From JADFNO01 sp965369945 (GTDB lineage: Bacteria; Planctomycetota; Phycisphaerae; Phycisphaerales; SM1A02): DNA of 64,000 bases. The position numbers and the translations under genes are program-made. Below the pieces are notes generated by a model. The model made no database searches. It had not been told where the DNA came from and saw only the letters and a list, made by a program, of their open reading frames with translations. This document shows positions 17,767-26,900 of the stretch, in pieces. How positions within the stretch are numbered: the stretch's first letter is position 1; every line of letters begins with the position of its first letter. Location: NCBI GenBank assembly GCA_965369945.1, contig CBDUST010000001.1:21359-85358 (forward strand), read 5' to 3'.

Positions 17767-18795
17767 TTACTCGCGGCGGGCCGGTTCGTTGGATCGATCA
17801 ATGATCAGGTCTACCTCGTCATCGTTCAGCCAGGGCAGTGACCGCAGCTTGGTCACCAGTCGTGGCGGGACTGATCGGCCCAGGCGTTCATGCCGAGGCC
17901 GACTTTTCCAGCGGCGGTGGACCCACAAATATTGTTCGGGCGCGGTTCGGATCATCTGTTCCATCGCGTGATTGAGGCGAGCAGTGATATAGAAAAGCGG
18001 GTCGTCGTGATCCGCCCAATCGTCGGGGGTGATGAAATCAGCGCATGACAGCTCGTACTGGAAGCGGCCGTCTAGGCGTCGGGCGACTCCAGCTATGATC
18101 GGGATGTTGTAGCGCATCGCCAGCAGGCCAATCGACTTGTAGCTCGACGCCAATCGTCCGAAGAAGGGAACGAACAATCCTTGGTCGCCGGCGTTCTGAT
18201 CGGCGATGAAGGCCACCCATCCGCCGGAGCTCAGGATGTCCTGAAGGACCGGCGTGGCGCCCCATTTGGTGATGATGCGCATGCCTCGCTCCTCACGGAT
18301 GCCCATCACCCAGCGGTTCAGCAACGGGTTATCCAGCGGCCGAGCCAGCGCGTGCAGTGGGTAGCCCATCACAGCGAGGCTGTATCCCAGTAGCTCCCAA
18401 TTGCCGCAGTGTCCGGTGACGAAGATGGCCGGCTGACCTTTCACGAGTCGCTCCAGAGTGCGTGGCAGTTCGCCGATGCGCACATAGCGCGGCCACGAGG
18501 ACTCGGTGATGCAGCGAGGCGTAACCATCGCATCAACCATAAACAATTGAAACATGTGCTGGATCGATCGCTCGGCCACGGTCTTGATGCGCGCCGTCGA
18601 CCAATCAGGGAAGCTCAGCGCAATGTTGTTCTGCGCTCGCCGGCGGTGTTGATGACTGAGTTTGTAGAAGAGCGATCCCATGCCGGCGGCGGATTGTAGA
18701 TTCTGATCGATGTCAAAACAGTGCGTGAACCCTGCGAAGGCGCGAAGGGCCAAGTACTGACTCCAGTTGACCAACGCTGACTGGTTTGCAGCCAC
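17767..18795 (-). CDS. Lipid A biosynthesis-type acyltransferase (LpxL/HtrB family)
   Basis: A 342-residue member of the LPLAT superfamily. The catalytic HxxxxE motif is HCGNWELLG (about 136-144). Further family blocks are NPLLNRWVMGIREERGMRII, GGWVAFIADQNAGDQGLFVPFFG, and the C-terminal EQYLWVHRRWKSRP, all typical of LpxL. It should add a secondary acyl chain to lipid A or a related glycolipid at the inner membrane. This fits a diderm planctomycete. It precedes the response-regulator gene on the same strand with a 70-base gap, so the two may be co-transcribed. Confidence 0.92.
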   Translation of the reverse strand: MAANQSALVNWSQYLALRAFAGFTHCFDIDQNLQSAAGMGSLFYKLSHQHRRRAQNNIALSFPDWSTARIKTVAERSIQHMFQLFMVDAMVTPRCITESSWPRYVRIGELPRTLERLVKGQPAIFVTGHCGNWELLGYSLAVMGYPLHALARPLDNPLLNRWVMGIREERGMRIITKWGATPVLQDILSSGGWVAFIADQNAGDQGLFVPFFGRLASSYKSIGLLAMRYNIPIIAGVARRLDGRFQYELSCADFITPDDWADHDDPLFYITARLNHAMEQMIRTAPEQYLWVHRRWKSRPRHERLGRSVPPRLVTKLRSLPWLNDDEVDLIIDRSNEPARRE

Positions 18796-18855
18796 GGCAA
18801 GGCTTCCTCAGGATCCCCGGAGGGCGATCATATCGTCCCAAAGCTACTACCAAAG

Positions 18856-18887
18856 GGAAAAAAGCCCCGCAGTGGTATGCGAGGCTT
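18856..18887 (-). terminator. Rho-independent terminator after the coiled-coil gene
   Basis: On the minus strand AAGCC-T-CGC pairs with GCG-G-GGCTT around an 8-base loop and is followed directly by TTTTTT. It lies 37 bases after the stop of the 461-residue gene and upstream of the acyltransferase gene. Confidence 0.75.
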
Positions 18888-18923
18888 GGGAAGATGCTGG
18901 TCTGACAATCGGACCTGCTCCGG

Positions 18924-20309
18924 TTACCGAATCGTATGTCCGATCAGAATAAAGAAGCGATTGGAGTTGAGCACGGGGATCTGAGCATCCATCGCCTGCT
19001 TCATCAACTCGTTGTATTTTTCGTAGGCATTGCGCTTATCGACCCAAATCTCGGTCTGACGGTCGGTGGCTTGATTGGCGAGCGGTCCAGGAATCGGCGG
19101 TTGCGCCCCAAGCACCAGGAAATCCAGATCGCCCGGCAATTCATCGCCGGTCACAACCGCACCGCCCCATTTGATGACGCGCCTGCGAAGATGTTCAGCT
19201 TCTGCCGCTGAAGGTTTGCCGTCACCATCCACGTCGAACAGACCGTGAATCAGGAACTTGAACACGTAGTTGGGGTCGTAGACGGCGTTAGCAATGACAT
19301 CGTCGCGGATGACCGGTCGGCCTGGCACGGCCCGGACGATCTTACACGTCGACGTTGACGCTGCGACGTTCGTTACCTGAAGACTCGCCTTGCCGCGCGA
19401 CATTCGGCCGGTGACTGGATCAACCTGGATCGACGTAGCGCTGTCATACACCTCGAAGGTCATGCCCAGCACAATGTGCTGTTTCTTGCCGCGGTCGATG
19501 AATACGGCATCGGCGCTTCCGGCTTGATCGATGATGTGGCCGTCAACGAGCAGCGCAGGATTGCCGCCGCTGGGTCGACTGCGAGCGATGATCGCCCGCA
19601 AGTCGCCGACGCGATCTTTGAGGCGAATATTCTCCTCATTGAGCCGATCGCCTTGATTTTGCAGATCAGCGATCTCGCCCTGGTATCGGTCGTCCAGACG
19701 ATCGATAGCGGAGTTGTACTCACGCTCCGCCTCATCAAGCCGATCGCGGTTGACGAGGGCTTCTTGGCGATATCCGTTGACTTCGGTATTGATGCCCTCG
19801 ACCTCGGCGCGGCGGTCTTCCTCGAGTTGGCGCATGGAAGCCTGGAGGTCGTCGATCTCATTTTGGCGATCATTGAGCTTGGTTTGGAGCCCGTCGATCT
19901 CCTGCTGCTTGGTCCGCTGGTCCCGCGAAAGATCCTGCAGGACGTTTCGAACGATCGTTCCCTCGCCAGCGCCGAAGCTCCCTATGCTGCTCTTGGCCGT
20001 ATCAAGCGAGTCGCTTGCGTTGCCAGTGAGGTACTTCATCGTGTCACGCTGCTGATTCTGCAGCAACTGCGTGACCGATTGGCCGGCGGCAGGGTTGGCG
20101 CGACCTTCCAGGTCCTTGATCTCATCGCGGTTTCGCTGCTCGCGCGTCACATACTTGGCAAGGGTATTCTCAGCCTCGGCTTGGGTTTCGATGGCGTCTG
20201 ACTTGCCGGCATAGAACACGATCGTCAAAACGAGTAGCGAGATCGTCGAGAGCACGAATACGACCAGCGATACTACGACGCCGGTACCAGATTCTGTTCG
20301 TGCAGCCAT
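18924..20309 (-). CDS. Membrane-anchored coiled-coil protein with a BRCT-like C-terminus
   Basis: A 461-residue protein. One N-terminal membrane helix (about 10-33, VVVSLVVFVLSTISLLVLTIVFYAG) is followed by about 215 residues of charged coiled coil with regular Asp/Glu/Arg/Gln heptads. A beta-rich linker (about 255-335) leads to a C-terminal domain of about 110 residues. That domain reads FKFLIHGLFD, then a DVDGDGKPS loop, HLRRRVIKWGGAVVTG, LDFLVLG and KYNELMKQAMDAQIPVLNSN. This order of elements, with the Gly-Gly after helix 1, matches BRCT domains. The assignment is by pattern only. An N-terminal anchor predicts that the rest lies outside the cytoplasm unless it is N-out. Confidence 0.75.
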   Translation of the reverse strand: MAARTESGTGVVVSLVVFVLSTISLLVLTIVFYAGKSDAIETQAEAENTLAKYVTREQRNRDEIKDLEGRANPAAGQSVTQLLQNQQRDTMKYLTGNASDSLDTAKSSIGSFGAGEGTIVRNVLQDLSRDQRTKQQEIDGLQTKLNDRQNEIDDLQASMRQLEEDRRAEVEGINTEVNGYRQEALVNRDRLDEAEREYNSAIDRLDDRYQGEIADLQNQGDRLNEENIRLKDRVGDLRAIIARSRPSGGNPALLVDGHIIDQAGSADAVFIDRGKKQHIVLGMTFEVYDSATSIQVDPVTGRMSRGKASLQVTNVAASTSTCKIVRAVPGRPVIRDDVIANAVYDPNYVFKFLIHGLFDVDGDGKPSAAEAEHLRRRVIKWGGAVVTGDELPGDLDFLVLGAQPPIPGPLANQATDRQTEIWVDKRNAYEKYNELMKQAMDAQIPVLNSNRFFILIGHTIR

Positions 20310-20312
20310 ATT

Positions 20313-20501
20313 CTACTTACCTCCCAACCACGGATTCATGTAAAAGCCCCGGCCCGGGGTATAGGGCCCGCCAGCCCGCAGTGGGCCAATGCACTCAAAT
20401 GGGGCCGGAACAGCCAGTGTCCCGTCCACAGCACGCCGCGTCAAGGACGAAGTGCTCGTCTGGCCAATACGCAGACCGATCACAATTGGTTCCCACGGCA
20501 C
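20313..20501 (-). CDS. Possible small protein upstream of the coiled-coil gene
   Basis: GTG 20501 opens a 62-codon frame (MPWEPIVIGLRIGQTSTSSL to FYMNPWLGGK) that stops three bases before the coiled-coil ATG. Its last codons supply that gene's GGGAGG ribosome-binding site. The position suggests a coupled small gene between the ATPase and coiled-coil genes. The sequence has no recognised family and no strong Shine-Dalgarno site of its own. Confidence 0.35.
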   Translation of the reverse strand: MPWEPIVIGLRIGQTSTSSLTRRAVDGTLAVPAPFECIGPLRAGGPYTPGRGFYMNPWLGGK

Positions 20502-20562
20502 AGCTTACCTAGGGGGCCACGGGGGCTGGGGGAGCCGGCAGCATCAACCCGCCCGGTGGTTG

Positions 20563-22293
20563 TTAGGCCTGGGTTGCGCGGAGGGCCTCCAGGATCGTGG
20601 TGACACCGGCTCTGACCTTTCCGAAGCCGGCGTCGCGCAGCAGCGTGGTATCGCCGGCTGCCGCAGCTGCCTTGGCGATCTGGCGGGCATTGGCACGGGT
20701 CATGACCATCTCGCGAGTTTGCTCGCCCATCACCAGTAGCTCGTAGATGCCGACGCGGCCTCGAAAACCCGTCTGGCGGCACTCCCGGCACCCTGGCCCG
20801 TGGTAGAGCTGAAGGCCTCTTGACCGCTTGAAATCGGGTGGGAACTCGCTGGCCTCGGGGGAGTACGGCTCCTTGCAGGCGCTACAAATCCGCCGCACCA
20901 GTCGCTGGGCCATCACCCCCTCCAGGGAGCTGGCCACCAGGAATGGTTCCACGCCCATATCCAGCAGTCGAGTCAACGCTCCTGGCGCGTCGTTGGTATG
21001 CAGCGTCGAAAAGACCAGGTGCCCCGTCAGCGACGCCTGCACCGCCGCCTCAGCCGTCTCCAAATCGCGGATCTCCCCGATCATGATCGTGTCCGGGTCG
21101 TGGCGCAGGATCGACCGCAAGCCGGCGGCGAAGGTCAGTCCTACCTGGGGCTTGACCTGGATCTGATTGACCCCATCGACGTGATATTCGACCGGGTCTT
21201 CGACGGTGATCGCTTTGACTTCGTCGCTGACGATGCGCTTCAGCGATGCGTATAGCGTCGTCGATTTGCCGCAGCCGGTGGGGCCGGTCACGAGCAGAAT
21301 CCCATGCGGGCGGAGGATCAACTCGTCCCAGCGGCGCAGATTCTCCTCATCCATGCCCAGCTCTTCCAACTGGAACATGGCCGCGCTTTTGTTGAGGATC
21401 CGCAACACCACCCCTTCGCCAAAGATCATGGGAATCACGCTGACGCGCAGGTCGTATTCCTTTGCCTTATGACGCAGCGTAATTCGGCCGTCCTGCGGCA
21501 GGCGCTTCTCGGCAATGTTGAGATTCGCCATGATCTTGATTCGGCTGATGATCGCATTGCGGAATCGATTGACCGTCGTAGGCACACCGGCGTGGCTGAG
21601 CACGCCATCGATGCGATAGCGGATCTCCAAGCGATCTTCAAACGGCTCGATATGAACATCAGTCGCGCGCTCGCGGATCGCCTCGATCATCAGGTCGTTG
21701 ACGAGCTTGATGACGCTGGCCGCTTGGGCTTGCTCCAGCTCCTGCGCCTCGGCGCCCTCGACGTCGGTCTCGGTGAAATCGATCTCGGCCGACAATTCGT
21801 CGAGCGTGTCACCGGCCACACCGTAGTGTGTCCGAATGAACTTGCGGATGTCCTGCTCATCTGCCAGGACCAGCTCGATCGCCATGCCGGTCAATAAGCG
21901 CAGTTCGTCAAAGGCGGTCAGCTCGAAAGGATCGCACGTAGCGACCTGCAACGCGCCGTTATGGCGCCCAATGGGAATGCACTGTTGTTTGAAGACGAGC
22001 TTGGGGGGCAGCGTCCCCAGTATGTCCTCAGCCACCTCCAGGCCGTTGAGGTCGACGATCGGCATCGCGAACTGCTGACCGATCGCCTTCAGTACATCAC
22101 CAGAGCTGACGAACCCCAGGCGCACCAGCGCATGGTCCAGCCGCTCGCCGGTGCGGTTCTGCTCGGCGATCGCCTCTTCGAGCTGCTCTTCCTTGATCAG
22201 CCCCCGTTCAAGAAGAATGCTTCCAATACCCACGGCATCCTCATTGTACCGCTGCGGCGGGTCAGGGATTCGATCAATCGCCAGCGTCGTCAT
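20563..22293 (-). CDS. GspE/PilB-type secretion or pilus assembly ATPase
   Basis: A 576-residue hexameric ATPase of type II secretion or type IV pili. The N-terminal T2SSE_N-like domain (about 15-110) has GSILLERGLIKEEQLEEAIAE, then a linker, then the motor. Walker A is GPTGCGKS (337-344), the Asp box and Walker B include HDPDTIMIGEIRDLETAE, and the His box is TGHLVFSTLHTND. The zinc-binding C-terminal element has CSAC and CRECRQTGFRGRVGIYE. GspE and PilB cannot be told apart without neighbours; no other secretion gene is in the window. The gene is transcribed toward the coiled-coil gene. Confidence 0.94.
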   Translation of the reverse strand: MTTLAIDRIPDPPQRYNEDAVGIGSILLERGLIKEEQLEEAIAEQNRTGERLDHALVRLGFVSSGDVLKAIGQQFAMPIVDLNGLEVAEDILGTLPPKLVFKQQCIPIGRHNGALQVATCDPFELTAFDELRLLTGMAIELVLADEQDIRKFIRTHYGVAGDTLDELSAEIDFTETDVEGAEAQELEQAQAASVIKLVNDLMIEAIRERATDVHIEPFEDRLEIRYRIDGVLSHAGVPTTVNRFRNAIISRIKIMANLNIAEKRLPQDGRITLRHKAKEYDLRVSVIPMIFGEGVVLRILNKSAAMFQLEELGMDEENLRRWDELILRPHGILLVTGPTGCGKSTTLYASLKRIVSDEVKAITVEDPVEYHVDGVNQIQVKPQVGLTFAAGLRSILRHDPDTIMIGEIRDLETAEAAVQASLTGHLVFSTLHTNDAPGALTRLLDMGVEPFLVASSLEGVMAQRLVRRICSACKEPYSPEASEFPPDFKRSRGLQLYHGPGCRECRQTGFRGRVGIYELLVMGEQTREMVMTRANARQIAKAAAAAGDTTLLRDAGFGKVRAGVTTILEALRATQA

Positions 22294-22377
22294 CGCCGGG
22301 TGATATCGACTCAGAGCGATGAATCGCCCTAACCGATAACTGAAAGGGGCGTTGGGCTGGAGTAAGTGGTTGGATCA

Positions 22378-22423
22378 CGCGAAGCCGCAAGCGGCCGGAG
22401 TCGCCGCCGCTTGCGGCTTCGCG
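22378..22423 (-). terminator. Perfect 18-base hairpin after the FIST gene
   Basis: CGCGAAGCCGCAAGCGGC (22378-22395) is inverted exactly at 22406-22423, with a 10-base loop. It starts three bases after the FIST stop and lacks a T-run. Its sequence is of the REP type, so it may be both a dispersed palindrome and a 3'-end stabiliser or terminator. Confidence 0.55.
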
Positions 22424-22425
22424 CC

Positions 22426-23637
22426 CTACCTCGTCCCCGTCCCCCGAAATAGCGCCAGCACCGCGGTATGGCCGTGCAGGAATGACTGACTGCCGATGGG
22501 GCCGATCTCGCCCGCTGCGAAGAAGCCTGCGAGCGGAACTTCGCCAAGGCGATCTAGGATGACACCCACATCATGATTCTCGTCTTGGAACAACTGCTTG
22601 CCCCGACCGTTGCACGTAAACAGCAACGCGCCGAACGGCGGCTCCTTCATTTGCTGACCGTCAAGCAATAGCTGCAAATCTTCGTCGGCGGTTTCCGCAT
22701 CCCGCACGTGAAACTGCATCGTCTGCCCAACGCGAGGGATATCGCCCAAGGCGATTGCGCCGTGCTTCTTGTCGTACCCCAGCATGTTGCGGACGATGAA
22801 GTCGCCGCGCCCGAACCGTTCCTTGTATTCGTCGATCACCATTCCCACAAGCAGCCCCTGCGAGAGCAACGATCGCTCGTGCTCGTCGAAGCTGTTGGTC
22901 AACTCTTGCACGACGTCCAACGCCTTGCGACCGCCGAGCTGGAGCACGACATTCCCCTCACATTTGGTGATGACCAGCGGCTCGCCGATCGGTCGGCAAC
23001 CTTGGCTGACGACCATCTCGATCTCGACGGCGCCGCTGATCGTTACGCCGATCACCCCCGTATTTGTCGTTCGATCGTCTTGAACCAAAACGTTATGCCC
23101 AGGCTGGCTCGCGCCCGAGCACATCCCGCCCGCGACGGGCACGGGTTGCTCCTTCCCACCGCAGATTGTCATGGCGGGCAAGAGCTTCGTGATCGGCGTC
23201 GAGAACGGGTCGCCGAGCATGAGCACCGTACGCAGCTCATCAGTAAGGCCGATGTGATCGCGCATCGCTTGACGTGATCTGAGGATTCCCGCGTGGTGTT
23301 CAGCTTGATACGACCAAGGGTGCAGATCCACGCCCGGCAGTTGGAATGTGATCGCCGACATCCCGGCCAGTCCCTCCAGCTCCCGATCGACGCCCAGCAC
23401 TGCCTCGGCTGTGACCCCGAGCATTTGACGCGGCCCCAGCGTGTTGCGCACCGTCTCGGCCGCTTCGGCCAGCGCAGCGCGATGGTGAAAGCTCGCGAAC
23501 AGCATCACCAAATCGCATGACGCGCCGATGTGGTCGTACAGATCGTGGGCCACCTCCGTTGCCGCGGTACGCGTATCAAGATGCCCACTGATTGCCGCAG
23601 CTGCGAAAGGAACGGTCGCCATCGACTCTGTGCTCAT
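22426..23637 (-). CDS. FIST-domain sensory protein
   Basis: A 403-residue protein with FIST_N (about 30-220) and FIST_C (about 225-370) domains. Diagnostic blocks are CDLVMLFASFHH, LGVTAEAVLG, the IGVTISGAVEIEMVVSQGCRPIG junction, and the C-terminal GALLFTCNGRGKQLF and GFFAAGEIGPIG. FIST proteins are thought to bind small ligands such as amino acids and to feed signalling systems. I start at ATG 23637 (MSTESMATVPF). The frame is open for 29 more codons, but that would bring it closer to the divergent cyclase gene. Confidence 0.92.
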   Translation of the reverse strand: MSTESMATVPFAAAAISGHLDTRTAATEVAHDLYDHIGASCDLVMLFASFHHRAALAEAAETVRNTLGPRQMLGVTAEAVLGVDRELEGLAGMSAITFQLPGVDLHPWSYQAEHHAGILRSRQAMRDHIGLTDELRTVLMLGDPFSTPITKLLPAMTICGGKEQPVPVAGGMCSGASQPGHNVLVQDDRTTNTGVIGVTISGAVEIEMVVSQGCRPIGEPLVITKCEGNVVLQLGGRKALDVVQELTNSFDEHERSLLSQGLLVGMVIDEYKERFGRGDFIVRNMLGYDKKHGAIALGDIPRVGQTMQFHVRDAETADEDLQLLLDGQQMKEPPFGALLFTCNGRGKQLFQDENHDVGVILDRLGEVPLAGFFAAGEIGPIGSQSFLHGHTAVLALFRGTGTR

Positions 23638-23754
23638 AAAGCCGATCGTAGCGGCAAGATGGCGAAAGGGGGAGGATTCCAAAAGCTGCTGGTCCAACGG
23701 AGAACGGTGGTTACCTGTGAGCACTTTGCCGCACCACTCGCTTAGAATGGGCGA

Positions 23755-25851
23755 TTGACCGCCGACGGTAGATCGAGGAGATCAGCTCTGGACAGCTTGT
23801 TGCATCAGAACGATCGAGGTCGCTTGGCCCACTCGCTTCACCGAGGCTTCGACGCGCTGCTGTCGGTGCAGAACGACGATGGCCACTTCTGCGGCGAACT
23901 CCAAGGTGATTCCATCCTCCAAAGTGAATACCTGCTGATGAAGTTCATCCTTTCCCAGGAGGATGAACCGTTGGCGGATGGTCGAGAAGCCGGCGAAGTA
24001 CTACCAAAGATTGCAAACTACTTGCGCAGCCTTCAGCGCGACGACGGCTCATGGGGGCAGTATCCGGGTTCGGGTGCCGATCTATCGGCGACAGTCAAGG
24101 GATACTTCGCGCTGAAGCTCATGGGCGACGATCCCGGCGCTCAGCACATGGTCAAAGCTCGCCAAGTTGTGCTGAACCTCGGCGGCGCGGAACGGTGCAA
24201 CAGCTTCTCGAACTTCTATTTGGCGTGTTTGGGGCAGGTTCCTTTTGACGCCTTGCCCGCGATTCCGCCGGAGATCATCTTCTTTCCGCGATGGCTCTAC
24301 TTCTCGATGAACAAAGTCAGCGCATGGACACGCACGATGATCATGCCGCTGGCGTTGGTCACGACGCTTCGCCCGACGCGCAAACTCCCAGCTCATTTGA
24401 CGATCGACGAATTGTTCTGCTCCCAGCGCGATCGTCAACGATTTACGTTCGCCCTCGCCCAAAGCGCACCGCCTGGTTGGGCAGCGTTCTTCCTGACGAT
24501 CGATCGCGTGCTCAAGATCGTTCATCGATTGGGCGGATCACCGTTCCAGCGGCTCGCAATAAAGAAGGCCGAGCAGTGGATGTTGGCGCGGCTGGGTCAG
24601 GATGGACCAGCTGCCACCGCCGGTCTTGGCGCGATCTTCCCGCCGATGGTCTACATACAGATTGCACTAAAAGCGTTGGGATATTCGCGCGACAATCCCG
24701 TGATTCAGCGCGCCGAGCGCGAACTCGATGCGTTTTTCATCGAGGACGACGATGCGATTCGTATTCAGCCGTGCTTCAGCCCTGTTTGGGATACGGGTAT
24801 TGCGCTCTATGCGTTGACTGATTGTGGTTTGAACATCAAGCATCGGGCGGTCAAGCATGCGGCATCGTGGTTGGCGAGCAAGGAGTGTCGACATCGCGGT
24901 GATTGGGCGGACAACGTCAAGCCGCACGCGCGGCCGGCCGGGTGGTATTTCGAATATCACAACGCGTGGTATCCGGATGTTGACGACACGGCAATGGTCG
25001 CGATGGGTTTGAAGCGGGCCGGCGGGCGCGAGAACATTGCAGCGGCCAAGCGCGGCGTGCAGTGGATGTTGACCATGCAAAACGATGACGGCGGGTGGGC
25101 GGCGTTTGATAAGACCCAACATCGTCAGATTCTCGAATATATCCCGTTTGCCGACCACAATGCGATGCAGGATCCATCGTGCCCGGATATCACCGGGCGA
25201 ACGCTGGAATGTCTCAGTTGGCATGGGTTCACCAACGACGATGAGCCGGTGCGCCGCGCGATTGACTACATCAAGAATCAGCAGCTCCCCGAGGGATGTT
25301 GGTTCGGCAGGTGGGGGGTGAATTACATCTACGGTACGTGGCAGGCGGTCGTCGGGCCGATCCGTTGCGGCGAAGATCATGACCAGGATTGGATTCAACG
25401 CGCCGGACGATGGATCAAGTCTGTGCAACAAGAAGACGGTTCGTTCGGCGAAACAGCCAATTCATACATCGATAAGACGATGAAAGGCCGGGGACCGTCT
25501 ACTGCTTCGCAAACTGCATGGGCGGCGATGGTCTTGCAGGAAATCTACGGCGAGGATGATCCTGATCTTCACCGCGCGATTGAATGGTTGGCAAGCACGC
25601 AACTGACGGATGCTCAAGCGGCGGATCGCGCGCTGAATCCTGATGGTGATCCAGCCGGCTCGTGGTGTGAGCCTTGGTTCACGGGCACAGGTTTTCCGCG
25701 TGTGTTCTATCTACGTTATCACTTGTACCGGTTGTACTTCCCGGTGATGGCGATTGGTAGGTATCTGGCTGCGCACGGCGTTTCGATTGACGATGCGCCG
25801 ATCGAGCAGTCGGTGATCAAGATGATGCCGAAGGTAGCAGTGGGGGCGTGA
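23755..25851 (+). CDS. shc: Squalene-hopene cyclase
   Basis: A 698-residue class II terpene cyclase that folds squalene to hopene at the membrane. The protonating DxDD motif is DVDD at 408-411. QW repeats are seen as QNDDGHFCGE, QRDDGSWGQY, QNDDGGWAAFD, GCWFGRWGVNYIYGTW and QEDGSFGETA. The length is slightly above the usual 630-680. The frame opens at TTG 23755; the true start may be a TTG a little downstream, near the GAGGAG at about 23774. No hpn or squalene-synthesis genes are adjacent; the neighbour is the divergent FIST gene 117 bases away. Hopanoid synthesis is reported in several planctomycetes. Confidence 0.94.
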   Translation: MTADGRSRRSALDSLLHQNDRGRLAHSLHRGFDALLSVQNDDGHFCGELQGDSILQSEYLLMKFILSQEDEPLADGREAGEVLPKIANYLRSLQRDDGSWGQYPGSGADLSATVKGYFALKLMGDDPGAQHMVKARQVVLNLGGAERCNSFSNFYLACLGQVPFDALPAIPPEIIFFPRWLYFSMNKVSAWTRTMIMPLALVTTLRPTRKLPAHLTIDELFCSQRDRQRFTFALAQSAPPGWAAFFLTIDRVLKIVHRLGGSPFQRLAIKKAEQWMLARLGQDGPAATAGLGAIFPPMVYIQIALKALGYSRDNPVIQRAERELDAFFIEDDDAIRIQPCFSPVWDTGIALYALTDCGLNIKHRAVKHAASWLASKECRHRGDWADNVKPHARPAGWYFEYHNAWYPDVDDTAMVAMGLKRAGGRENIAAAKRGVQWMLTMQNDDGGWAAFDKTQHRQILEYIPFADHNAMQDPSCPDITGRTLECLSWHGFTNDDEPVRRAIDYIKNQQLPEGCWFGRWGVNYIYGTWQAVVGPIRCGEDHDQDWIQRAGRWIKSVQQEDGSFGETANSYIDKTMKGRGPSTASQTAWAAMVLQEIYGEDDPDLHRAIEWLASTQLTDAQAADRALNPDGDPAGSWCEPWFTGTGFPRVFYLRYHLYRLYFPVMAIGRYLAAHGVSIDDAPIEQSVIKMMPKVAVGA

Positions 25852-25955
25852 CGCACTTAAGCGAGCCGGCTCGTCCCCGAGCCCGGTTGACGTCCCCTTA
25901 CCCACATCTGGTCGGTAAGGGTGAGGCATGCACGCCATGGGCTTTTTCTGCTGAA

Positions 25956-25990
25956 CGAAACCACAGATGCACACAGATAGACACAGATGG
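25956..25990 (+). repeat. Dispersed CACAGATG repeat, copy 3 (longest)
   Basis: GAACGAAACCACAGATG is followed by CACACAGATAGACACAGATGG. It is the longest copy, with three CACAGAT units. It lies in the 220-base gap between the cyclase gene and the 26073 gene; nothing else is visible in that gap. Confidence 0.7.
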
Positions 25991-26072
25991 TCTCGCCGCC
26001 AAGTTTAGCCGTCGGGCTTGACCCGACGGAGCGATGGCGAGGAACCTCACCCATCCCCGCCAATCTGTGGAG

Positions 26073-26627
26073 TCACGGCGACGAGTCAGCTTCTCGTGAC
26101 TCCGAGTTCGTCAGGGCATCGTGATTCCACTCGATCCCGCGTAGAAAATCGATTGCGCTGGATTCCGACCAAGCCGCGTTGCTGGTTACGACAACTCGCC
26201 ACTGGCCGCGCTCTGCATATGCAAACAGCTCCTCCCCGGTCTCTACGAGGAGGTGCCAGGTGACACCGCCCAAAACGATCTCCGTGTTGATATCGAAACG
26301 ATCGCTTTTAAGGAAACCTGTAATTAATTCCATGCTCGCAATAGTACCGTGTACAGTTCCTTCAGCCTCCTCTATCGTTCGGTAGGCGACGCGCAGTCCC
26401 CGGGATCCATCCCCGTTTTGCTGCAGCGCACCGACATCATCGAAGCTGTCTGTCACAACAACGACACGAAAGCTGGAAGGTAGTGTTATACGAGTGAGTG
26501 GCCCGGAGTAATTTCCAGAGCGCATATAATCCAATACGATGGACTCGGACCCTCGGGGGAACGCAATTACGCCAAAAAGGGCAAGCAGGATCACCAAAAC
26601 CCACGGTACAATTAGGCTCAGCTTCAT
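26073..26627 (-). CDS. Hypothetical secreted or membrane-anchored protein
   Basis: A 184-residue protein with an N-terminal hydrophobic segment (KLSLIVPWVLVILLALFGVIAF, read as one helix) that could be a signal anchor. The rest is mixed alpha/beta with ITLPSSFRVVVVTDSFDD and TEIVLGGVTWHLLVETGEELFAYAERGQW. Base composition is more A+T-rich than in neighbouring genes. Together with the repeat just downstream, this hints at acquisition or relaxed selection. No family is recognised. The 273 bases upstream, to 26900, hold only the terminator-like stem at 26867. Confidence 0.6.
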   Translation of the reverse strand: MKLSLIVPWVLVILLALFGVIAFPRGSESIVLDYMRSGNYSGPLTRITLPSSFRVVVVTDSFDDVGALQQNGDGSRGLRVAYRTIEEAEGTVHGTIASMELITGFLKSDRFDINTEIVLGGVTWHLLVETGEELFAYAERGQWRVVVTSNAAWSESSAIDFLRGIEWNHDALTNSESREADSSP

Positions 26628-26866
26628 TGGTTAGCTCCGAAACACTGTACCTCCTTTCGGCGATGTCCTTACGCTCTCGCCTCTTACTCTTGCTTGGACT
26701 CAAGAGTAGGCACAGTCGCCTATTTCTTCGATTCGCGCGAAAAGCGGAAAGTTTGGCCACGGCGCGTGATCGTCCCAGTGAGCCGGGTTGTGTCAACCCG
26801 GTTCGCGCCCGTACATAATTCAACGCCGATTGGGTAACGTAGCGTCAATCCATCGCTCACATAAAC

Positions 26867-26883
26867 CGGGGCGACACGCCCCG
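26867..26883 (-). terminator. Stem-loop after the DUF1570 gene
   Basis: CGGGGCG (26867-26873) pairs with CGCCCCG (26877-26883) around ACA. On the minus strand it is followed by GTTTATGT, a weak T-rich tract. It lies 18 bases past the DUF1570 stop. Confidence 0.5.
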
Positions 26884-26900
26884 ACTCGCTACCCCACCCC

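Noticed and set aside
23755..25851. Hopanoid biosynthesis cluster
   Set aside because: Only the cyclase is present; no hpnC/D/E, hpnH or transporter genes lie within several kb.
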